This document shows, in pieces, positions 1-9,400 of a DNA stretch of 15,384 bases (within the stretch, counting starts at the first letter, position 1; the number at the start of each line of letters is the position of its first letter). The notes under the pieces are model-generated. The model was not told where the DNA came from. It worked only from the letters and a program-made list of their open reading frames with translations, and did not search any database. The DNA is taken from contig UZAE01001077.1 of assembly GCA_900617975.1 (NCBI GenBank), forward strand, positions 1-15,384, written 5' to 3'. A program made the translations under genes and the position numbers. This DNA comes from Rodentolepis nana (lineage: Eukaryota; Platyhelminthes; Cestoda; Cyclophyllidea; Hymenolepididae).

Positions 1-312
1 TCAAATGGCTGGCGTTATGATAGGTATCATTAGCTCTTTAGTTGACTTCGGGCTTCACAGAAAGGAAGATGAACATCCAAGTGGTAAAAAGTCGAGAGGG
101 GGACAGAATAATGATTCACAGACGTAAAAGAGACAGACAGACACAAAGGTAGAAAAAAGGTGAGGTGAGTACTGTGGAATTATTCGAATATGACTTGTAG
201 TAGGCCATAATAGTTTGAAGTCAGAAGTCAACTGCCAGTTAAGAGACATTTTTGCCGTATGAGTATACGTTGCCCAGGGTGCACCACGTGGAGGTAAGCC
301 TATCGCACACCC
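1..312 (+). repeat. SINE-like repeat family, copy 1 (left edge, + orientation)
   Basis: This stretch matches, in reverse complement, the repeats at 14492-14900 and 15121-15384. Shared blocks, in order, are the head TCAAATGGC (bases 1-9), TTGACTTC and GGCTTCACAGA near 42-62, GTAAAAGAGACAGACA near 125, AAGGTGAGGTGAGTACTGTGGA near 158-179 (19 of these bases shared exactly with copy 2), GTTTGAAGTCAGAAGTCAACTGCC near 213-237, TTTTTGCCGTATGAGTATACGTTG near 249-272, and GGGTGCACCACGTGGAGGTAAG near 277-298. There is no protein-coding potential. The head sits at base 1, so only one or two bases of the copy lie outside the window. Its 3' tail is not recognisable. Direct comparison of the three copies is the whole basis for the call; the family name is unknown. 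Confidence 0.85.
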
Positions 313-390
313 CTTCAAGGCGATTATAAAATGGATGATATGACCACCCAGTATCTACTGGTATTACGACTTCAAAGGTGAATGCAAGCA
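313..390 (+). other. Possible decayed 5S-rRNA-like segment after repeat copy 1
   Basis: Directly after the repeat arm ending near 312 the + strand has weak similarity to the 3' part of 5S rRNA: TGGATG and GACC around 332-344, CTGGTATTAC near 358-367, and GACTTC near 368-373. The order and orientation match the clear 5S-like piece at 15043-15120, which also lies just past an arm of the same repeat. The similarity is interrupted by insertions and deletions and could be chance. It is listed because position and orientation are what a shared 5S-bearing ancestor would predict. Confidence 0.3.
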
Positions 391-2165
391 GTCTTGTTAA
401 GTCGTTCCAAGAACTCTTGTCTTCATATAGCCAAGGGATAATCAAATTAATTGTTTACCAGTAGAAAAGCTGTGCGGAAAATTTATTTCCAGATTGTGTG
501 ATATGGGGGGGGGTGTAATTAGAATTGAAAAATCGATTACCCTGAGGCAGAATTTTTCCGCTTTATCGATTCCTCTCAGAGAATCGATTCTACATCCTGT
601 CAAATAGACGTAACCAATCTTTCATATTAAGGTAACTTACAAAATGAGGGACCTCTTATTTTAAATGACTTTTTATATAAAGCATTTACCAAAATTATCC
701 ATTTTTTTCTTTTCTCGGACATCATTCAGGCCGACACTCCCCAATGAAATTGACTCGTCTTCAAGGTTTATCACCAGCTCTTTTAAATAAAAATGGCAAT
801 TTTATCTCCCATCTCTATCCAATGACTAGAAAACAGGAATTATCTATTCTCTTTGTACCTTTGACACAAGCATCAGTAGAACGACGTTGACAGAATAGAT
901 GTTAGTATGGGAAGTTTTAAACACGTATGTCTTTAGAAAGGGTGCATGTGTAAAGACGTGTAAATCTCCATTTGACGATATATCACACTATTTTTTTTAA
1001 AATACAGCGAATATAGCAGTAATTCCTAAGCTTGTTGACGAAAAATGTTTTCAACTTGCATCGTGGATAGAAAACTCTCACCCTGGAGTCAATGTGGAGA
1101 TGAGCAGTCATTCTGTCATTTTTTTTAATTGTATTAACAAGAACGCTTGACCATTAATTACACATGGTGATGAGATGAAATTTGAAATAAATCGAACGTT
1201 GTGATTGGACAAGTTGGATACATCATGGAGTCTACGTCTATTTGAGCAAGCCAGGGGTTCACTGGAAGAAAGTTCGCCAACTCAAAGGAAGCACCGGGAA
1301 AAAGCCTTTTTCCCATGAGTTTGCTAATTACTTCAGGTAGTTGTGATGTCCAATTACGTAGATACCGGTCAGGTCAACTCTAAAGTTTGGGCTTTTTCCC
1401 CAAATAGTGCAACATGCTACCCTATACTAAGAAGTGATCTTGTCATTCAGTCTTTGCAAGAAGTGGTTACAGTCTTTAATATTACCCTTCCCATCATATC
1501 CGACTGATTGCCAAGCCAAGTGCCCGGTATTCAAGCATCCCCAAACCCTTCCTCATATTGCAAAACAAAAACACGCAAACAAGTGCATATAGAATACATG
1601 TATATATTTATATATAACTGGATAGATGTGTGTATAAAGTCGGGGAAGGTAGGGACCAGAGTTTTGTACTACACAGGGGCTTCAGGAAGGGGAAAGGGGG
1701 GGGGGAGGCGGGGGACCGAGATAGGAAAGAGAAGGAATAGGTACCACCGGGTAATTTGGTTCTCACCTCTGCCGCTTACTTCAGACTGGTATATTTTGGC
1801 GTCACGAAAAGTATGGAAAGAGAAGAAGACACTGTAGGACGGGAAGAAGAGAGAGAACAGAAGCCGATAAAACGCGCGGCGCGAGCGAGCGTTGGAGTAT
1901 GTATGCTAGTGTGCAAATATTTACATGCAGAGGAAAGATAAACCGGGATTATTTCATACACAGAACCATAGATGCGCGTGAGCACGTTTACTTTTCAAGA
2001 GTCGGCAGGGAACAGGGTACACAAATCGAAAATGTGAGAGACACCTCCATACATATTGCTCTGTACAAAAGAGGGAAGGGTGGCAACTTTGGCTCGAAAA
2101 GAGTAGGAAGAAATAAAGGCGCCGAAACGAAAGGAGCGTGGGATTCACCAGGAGAGATTAGGATT
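391..2165. other. 3' flank and probable 3' UTR of the SOCS gene; no other gene seen
   Basis: The stretch lies downstream of the SOCS stop codon on the minus strand and probably contains the 3' UTR. Possible poly(A) signals on the minus strand are ATTAAA at 1475-1480, TATAAA near 1607 and AATAAA near 482-487. None can be chosen without transcript data. Open frames on either strand (for example + strand 1508-1837 and 1899-2300) are low-complexity or basic, match no known family and lack splice support, so they are not called. Noted in passing: nine Gs at 505-513, a 12-bp palindrome around ATCGAT at 580-591, a G-rich tract at 1689-1714, and a CpG cluster at about 1871-1891. Confidence 0.6.
1689..1714 (+). 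other. G-rich tract able to form a G-quadruplex
   Basis: Runs of G at 1689-1692, 1696-1705 and 1710-1714, with G pairs between, meet the usual pattern of four G-runs separated by short loops because the central ten-G run can serve as two. The G-rich strand is + and the gene is read from -, so a transcript crossing it would be C-rich. It lies about 450 bases past the SOCS stop codon. A role in transcription pausing or termination is speculation. Confidence 0.45.
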
Positions 2166-2554
2166 TCAAGGTTTTTGGGGAGAAGAAGAGCGGAGAGGAA
2201 ATTGAAGAGGCGGTCGATCACGAATAGCCTCTTCAAAATCTTCCAGGGACTCCCAATAGACTTGTTTTTCCAGGAGATAACCAATCTGGCTGGGGGGTAG
2301 TGGTAGGCGCGCTACATGGTCTCGTCGGACATGGGAGAGAATGGTGAAACGTGCCAAGTGTTTGAGTGATTGCACAACCTGGAATCGCGAAAGAGGGTAT
2401 AGGAGAGATACCTCTACGGGCTGTTGACCTGGTGTGCTTGTCTGCAGAAAGTAATGGTACTTTCCACCAATTGAATGTGCAACGGCCTTTTCGATAAACT
2501 CCACCACTGTGCTTGCACTATGAGACTCCGGTTCGAACCAAAAGCTGAATCGTC
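2166..2554 (-). CDS. SOCS7-like: SOCS gene coding exon 6: C-terminal half of SH2, SOCS box, stop
   Basis: The acceptor is TTTGCTTTCGATTACAG ending at 2555. The exon opens with the last two bases (GA) of a split glycine codon, completed by the G at 4173. It encodes residues 674-801. SH2 motifs visible are RFSFWF, VVEFIEKAV, HSIGGKYHYFL and VSLLYPLSRF. The SOCS box contains SLKHLARFTI (735-744) and LPLPPSQIGYL (756-766). The tail is acidic and then proline/serine-rich, ending PQKP before TGA at 2166-2168. The BC-box position usually occupied by cysteine is Ala740 (codon GCA, 2352-2354). The frame is continuous with no disrupting stop, so this does not look like a pseudogene. Confidence 0.95.
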
Positions 2555-5500
2555 CTGTAATCGAAAGCAAACATTGGTTAAGCAAATTGATAAGACCAAG
2601 CTCATTTACAAACTAGAACAGATCAAGTTATATTTTCAAGAAAAGGACCAGATAACATCACTAATTATGGGAATAAAGGAGCTGTGAGATCAGAGCTATT
2701 ATTTTGCCAGAAAAATCACACCTCTTCTTCAACTCAGGTTTTAATCATAACAATCAGTGGGGACATATATTCCGATAATGATAAGACGTCAAAATTCGGT
2801 GAGAAACTTCGGAACATCATTTTTTTGAAATATTAAAAAAGGCATATTCAATTACCGGGGTTTTCGAAAATAACCCCCCCCCCCCAAGGGGCGGCTGAAT
2901 GGAAAATACCGTTTCATGAAACTATTTTTAGAACCAAATAACCGCCCAATCCAATATGCTCACATGGGCGTTAAAATATGGAAGCAAAGTATTTCACCTA
3001 AGAAGATTCAGTCCCAAATGGGGAAAAGCTGTAAGACCGGATTTTAGCTTTTAACCCTAAATAATCGGGTGGGCGAGGATGTTCGGAAAGCCCTGGTATT
3101 GTTATCAAGCGTATTGATGAATACACACGGTGCTAGACCTACCTGAAAACTAATACCGATTTTAACCACCAGCACCGCGATCAATATGTCATTAAATGAG
3201 TATGAAAAGAAATGCTACATATAGATGCTATTTTAAGGGTAGCGCTGTGGTCAACGTACGTTTGAGAACTTAGAGATTGTTAGGTTGACGAAATGTGTGG
3301 CAAATTTTTCTGTTCCAGAGTAGAGTGGCTCCAAAATACCCCCCCCCCCCCGCCATCATCTAGCAAAGCCCAGTGTTTCAAACACTTTCCGTAATGGGTT
3401 TTAGAAGTTATATTAAAATAAAGTCATTCGTTTTATCCTGATGATGACTGTAGCGATGTGCAAATGAGGATTTTGGGAACTGGAAGAGTTTGCCAGAGAA
3501 TTATTCCATCAATGTGGGCTGAATTACACTAAATTCTCACATTAACTGCTTCTATTAGATTACTCTATGCTCAATATTAACCCCCACCCCCAGTGTAGGA
3601 AGTATACCTTTTAAAGACAATTTTAAACAATAGAGACCAAGTTATGTGTGGACCGTTGCCTCAGGTCAACCACTAGAAGCACACTTCCTTTGAGTCTAAT
3701 AATGGTCATTTTTATAGGAGCAATAAAGTAGAAATTGGAAATCAGTAAAAGCGGGCGTGGAGAGTTGTTAATACTCGGGAAGCAAGTCAGGCTGTACTTT
3801 GCATGGGGTGTCAAGGTCACAAGTAGCCTCTTCAACTCGGTGTGAGCGAGAGCCCTAGTAACACAGCACGCAGTAATTGTGCGCGCGCACAGGCAGGCAG
3901 GTAGAAAATGCACATATGAAATCAGTTTAGTGCGCGGTAGTGGTGTAGAAGTGGTGGCGGTTGGCACATACACGCGCGCTAGCTAATACACACGCTCGCG
4001 TGAAGGTGGTATTGGCTATCACGATCGATAGCCAACACAAACACAGCTAGCTAGCTAGATAGGCAGTTTGCAGATAGGACAGGTAATATTAAGCAAGGAA
4101 GAGGGGCAGCTTCTTGCTTTATATATAGGCAAACTCTGCCAATTAAAATCCACATGGAATTCTAACACTAACCTTGATTATGTTCAATCCTAGTGTGATA
4201 GGTAGAATCGCGAACACGAAAACTCAGGGAGAGGAAGAAGGTATCGTGGGCACTGTCTCGTACGAGGAATGTACCATCGGGCCGGTTAGCAAGGAGTTTC
4301 TCCGCCTCAGTAAAGCTCAGGGGACCCCAATACCAACCCATCTAAAATACAAGGGGAGAGAATGATTAGATTTGGCGCACACACGATAGAGGAACATATT
4401 CACACACACAAACACAAAGGTGGTGTCTAGGAATTGGCGAAATGCCAAAAACGGCACGTGTACATAAAGGGGTTGCACCGACGCACCGAGGTACACACAC
4501 AGTGCGCAGCAAAAGGAATTGTGCGAGCTCGTCGTTGTTAGCAGACAAATACACTTTTAAACATACTCGCCCTCTCTTTCCTTATTCCAGCCGAAATCGC
4601 ATTTTTTTTTCAATCTAGATACAATTGCCTTTCTTACAACACACTCCAAGGATCGGTTGATCATTAAGTAATCCTTCACTAAAACAGAAACCTAGGGTAT
4701 TGGCTTTATCCATATTTACTTGGGAACATTTAGAACTCTCACTCAATATGCTTACATATTAAAGTAATACTTCCCATCTATAACTCACGAGTTCTCAATT
4801 GAGACGAGACTCTAGGAAAGCGGAATAATTAAGCCATCCAGAGCTATCATAACAGGCAGTTAAGCTTACATGATAGTAGTTTTGCGTGGTAGCTAATAGC
4901 TAACTCTATGGAAACTAATAGAAGGCCAATTCGATTACCTTCAACGAGAGAACATAAACGGCTCTATTCAGATAATTCGAAACTCTCATGGCTCACAAGA
5001 ACTGATAAATTTATAAACACCAAACTACCTTTGACATAACCAAGATCTACCTTCACTCGATTTTAGACGATGAAAGCAATTCCTATTCAATGGACACAAG
5101 TTCGAAATCCGACAGTGGCAAGATTGATCACCAGCAATAATTTATGTAGGTCGAGAGAAATGAACAAAAAAATCAGGGTGGCCAAAACAAGAGGTCCCGT
5201 GAAATAGAGAATATTAATGTATTTTAATTTAAAAGTAGTAAATGGAGATAATTAGATGACTCCTCATGCAAGCACTCAATGTCACTCTCATTATGATAAA
5301 GGGTCTTTTATCTGATTATTTTAACGGGGATAGCAAGTAGTCACAACAACAGGGTTTAAACCAGTATGCTATTCTGAGAATTAATTGTGAATTCTTCCTC
5401 GACTTAAAGGTGGACCGATAAGCGCGGCAGACTTAAAGATTATACGTAGATATAAAAACCCATTCAAAGCTAAACACATAAACATGCATAGGCGTATATA

Positions 5501-6387
5501 AACAAAAAATCTAAACATATTCTAGACATCGAATATTAAAGCTGGACCGGCTCTGAATGAGTCAATAACTCAATAAGATTATTTCCAGACAAATTTCGAT
5601 CGATACAATATGGAACATATTTTAACTGAGGTAAAACAATATTGAATTATTAAACATTGAAATTCAATCCTTAAATTAACGTGTCTGCAAATGGAGATAA
5701 AATGCATTCCAATAAACAAGAGTATTAAGGCGATTTGAGCAAAATTTAAATTAACAACCTGGAGATGTGCGCGCCAAAAAACCAAATCGAAGGATTTACA
5801 AAGAAAAAACAAAACAAAGATGCATTGTAGTGGTAGAAGGGAATGCTCTTCTTTATGCCTTCATTTATTCACAATTTAAACCAAATAATAATGTAAATAT
5901 TTGAACAATTTGTACTTAAACAGGCGAATATTAAATCACGCAGTTAGAAAAGGACATCAGATGAACCTAGTGAATCAAAATCCACTAGAAAAAAACAAAC
6001 ACAAAGTAGAAATGTTTCAAAAGCATTCTCCAGTAGCAATAAAGTACTTTCTACTAACTTGGAAAAAAAAATAAACAACGGATTTAGGCCATGAAAATAC
6101 ATTTAAAACTAAAGTTGTTTTAAGAAGTAGAAGAAAAATACTATGAAGGATTATGATTGCTAAAAATAGCGTAAGAGAGATAAAGAATTGCCAACACTCA
6201 TCGCAGAGAGAGGGAGGGGGGAGGGAGAGAGTAATAGCATTCTAGAAGCGCCTTGATGAAAAATTCTCATTCTGTGAAAGTATGCACATAGGCAAACTCC
6301 ACATCAGGCGCGCCAAGTTAAGTTTCCCTCCCTCTGCTATATTAGCAGCAATAGCACAACCAGCGCCGCCGAAGCAGCAGCATCAGT

Positions 6388-6418
<31 letters not shown>

Positions 6419-9400
6419 GAATATGACGGAAGAAGGGAGGGGCTAATAGTAGCCCACCGCTCTGAGTGAATGAGGCTGTATGTGCGCGCACGAAAGGGGA
6501 GGCATCGCCGCACGGCGCGCGTTTGGCTGCCAGCCAGCCCTCAGCAGCAGCAGCACATCACATTGTCAGTGAATGCGCGTGTCCCCAAAGTGTTCTATTG
6601 CTGCAGGTGTTACGACGACGACGACGCAATGAAAAGTGAATCATACACAATTTTGCAGAGAGAGCAGGAGCAGTACCTTTCCACTAAACACGCGTGCATT
6701 CGCATTCGCTTTATACCACATCGCAACGTTCCAACGCCTCGTGAAACATTACTACCTTCCCCCAGTACAAGGTTTCAACACATGATAAATGGATACATTT
6801 AAAGAAGTCCAACGATTACAGAAGCCCTAATAACTCGATTATTTCAAGGCCGCCAATAGGCAAAAGTCGTCTTAATGAATGAACAGCAGAAAAATAGAAG
6901 ACTAGAAAACGGAGAAACTCTCGAGAATAAAAGCAAAATATTTCCAATTCCGACAGTTCTAATGGCGAACCATTAACCGATATGGAATAAGCTCAAATTT
7001 AGTGCTTAGACTATTAGCAGCTACTTTCGTCGAATTCGTGTGTTTATACAAATAGGACTAAATTGCAAAAAAAGCAGACCTCCAAAAAATACCAAGTGAC
7101 ACTAATCGATAATTAAAAATTACCATGTCTGGAATCATGCAAAAAACGATAGAACTTGTGATTCCAATCGTGTATGAAACAGAGAAACGCTGCTACAAAA
7201 TAAGGGAACTTCAATTGCTCCAATCCCGGATAAATCACATCTTAAATTGATCGGCAAATTTCAATAAATACAAAGCAGCAACCGATTTATATATAATCAG
7301 CCCCTTTACCTTTCTCAAAGCCTTCATACTCTCCTGGAAAGAAGACCTATGGTCCGCCGCATTTGTGGAAGACTGTTGATTAGAAGCCGAAGTTGGAACT
7401 GACTGAGCAATTGTCGCGGTCGTAGTGTTCTGTCCAACACCCAGAGTGGAAGTAGATGTAGGTACAGAAGGCGTTCGAAGATGATGCAACATGTGGTGCA
7501 TATGATGGTGATGCATATGATGCATCAAATGAGTCTGTCCACTGGATCCAGGTGCTGGAGAATTCGGGGCTGAAGCATTGATGTTGTGTTGTTGGGCTGC
7601 TGTGGTGGTGGTGGTATTAGGAGGCGAGGATGATAAGTGGGGAGGCTCTACAGTGAAGGATCCACTACTTGTTGCTGTTGGCCGACTGCTTGTGGCGAAA
7701 ACTGCCTCCGCACCGGCTTCAGCTAATTCAGCCAACTCGATTGAAGTTGGCGTCCTAAGATGGTCGCATGGGGAACCTAGGAGACAAAACAAGTAATGCA
7801 CATTTAAGTTAAACCACCAATTTTACTAAGAACATGGCTTGACAGTGCACTTGAGTAGACTATATTACTGTATTAAAAACAACACCGTTTGGTTATAGAG
7901 ATAATGGTAAATCAGAGTAGCACGATCATTCACAGAAATAACCAAACCGATCAGAGATCTAAATATAGATCACATAATCTCAGATGAAGCAAGATTCATA
8001 AGGACCATTTTACAGTAAATATTATACTCATTTAACGGAAGACAATAATAAAATTTTGAAACCACTGCTTTGTAAAATAGAAATTGCCTCTGGAATCCAT
8101 TAAAATACTTGTTGATTTGCTGATAAGAAATTTCACTCTTGAATCCTGTTAGATTCTATTTAGTGAAAACGCAATGAACAACAGTTTTTGCACGAATAAG
8201 AGAACAATTGCGAAAAATTTTACGGTTGGAGCTACACACACGAGTTTACAAAGCGTTGGGGTAAGCACCAATTCCATAACTTTGCAACATGCAAGTTTAG
8301 GTAAAAAATATATGCATGCATATATATATATATATGACTGTAATAGAAGAATATCAACCTATTGACACTATTCTTTACCATAATAATAAGAAATGGAAAA
8401 GAATAGTAATGGGAAAGTTTAATGAAAGCGTCTAACCCATTGGACAGACAATATGAACGGAGGAATCATTTAAAGTTCGTAACAAAGAAAGAGGGTAGAA
8501 ATAAATTAGAGATTTCATAGCCTAGAAATAAAGCTGGCAAAAGTCGAGTTTATCAGACCTGCAGTTAGTGTAAATAGAAAAAAAAATGCCTTAATTCGCA
8601 CAAAGGTCCACGTGTAAATGCAAATAAACCGAGTACTCAGTTAATAAGCAGTACAGTACGCGTATTTACAATTAAAACAGCAATAACTGCTTAGCACAAA
8701 CTATGGGAGAGGATACACGAAATTCACGCGTTATTATCTGTCTTTAGAGGAGAGATTTGGTACAATTGCTTGCTCTCTCTCTCCTTCCACCACATCCTCA
8801 CATGTATTTTTGAGCGAAATTGAAATGAAACGAGTGCGAACAGAATTGGTAAGCAGGCCCCGCCAGCAGGGAGTTGAGATTACATGTTTATATTAAATAT
8901 ATTTGCTACAACTTGACAGTTGCATCCAAAAATAGACGTTTTGGCAAGAAAAGGAGACACCTAGACTCGTGAGTAATGCTATTATAAGATTAGATCAATA
9001 ATACAAATACACAACAGTAAAAATGCAATATAGCTGGACTATACAAAATATAATCACTCTCGTGATTGTAAGCATTTGGGATCGATACTGAAAAAAAGAA
9101 CACCTTTTGAAGAATATGTCATATTCCCAAATTTAATTTATTAGAGGTAACGTCACAGTAAATAGTTATTGAACCAGTTTAAGAAAAGTACTTTACATAA
9201 GAGATTAGTTGAATGGCTTCCCAAATAAACATTTACTAAAACTATATGCTAGTTATTTGAAAGCTCATATTGAAATTAATACGAGTGTTAAGGATAGTCT
9301 ATTTGTAACAGATGTCTAGCATCTTGGCAATTAGGGAGTTAGAATAGTTAAGGTCCAAAAAGTGCGTAATAAATTAGCATGAAGACCAAAGTACTTCACT

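Larger units (their letters stand above)
2555..4172 (-). other. Intron 5 (1,618 bp), interrupting the SH2 domain
   Basis: The donor is CAAG|GTTAGTG at 4172 and the acceptor is CGATTACAG at 2555; it is a phase 1 intron. It contains two poly-C runs on the + strand (12 at 2874-2885, 13 at 3339-3351), a CpG-rich island at about 3836-4000, a perfect 9-bp stem hairpin at 4012-4035 and a short GCTA repeat at 4045-4059. The open frame at 3623-3973 on the minus strand resembles no protein family and crosses the CpG-rich island, so it is not called. Confidence 0.85.
4342..7309 (-). other. Intron 4 (2,968 bp)
   Basis: This is a phase 0 intron with donor AGAAAG|GTAAAG at 7309 and acceptor TATTTTAG at 4342. 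It is mostly A+T-rich, with A in excess on the + strand (T in excess on the sense strand). It contains a CpG-rich island at about 6300-6620 with an AG microsatellite at 6388-6413. No exon is missing here: exon 4 ends ALRK and exon 5 begins MGWYWG, which reads through like SOCS7 at the same place. The + strand frame at 6470-6802 is low-complexity (QQQQ, DDDD) and is not called. Confidence 0.85.

Noticed and set aside
1508..2300. Overlapping + strand frames of 109 and 133 codons
   Set aside because: They are rich in Arg, Lys and Gly from G/A-rich DNA, overlap the SOCS 3' end on the opposite strand and match nothing known.
2528..2540. GGTTCGAACC, similar to a tRNA box B
   Set aside because: It lies in SOCS exon 6 and encodes part of WFEPES; no box A or cloverleaf is present around it.
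3623..3973. A 116-codon minus strand frame
   Set aside because: It lies wholly in intron 5, spans a CpG-rich low-complexity block, has no family resemblance and breaks the SH2 domain if included.
4174..4365. A 63-codon + strand frame
   Set aside because: It is the antisense shadow of SOCS exon 5; the minus strand encodes WYWG and FLVRDS, a clear SH2 domain.
5095..5110. GTTCGAAATCC, similar to a tRNA box B
   Set aside because: No box A at the right distance and no acceptor or anticodon stem can be drawn.
6470..6802. A 110-codon + strand frame with Gln and Asp runs
   Set aside because: The runs come from CAG and GAC repeats in a CpG-rich intronic block; no start, splice or family evidence supports it.
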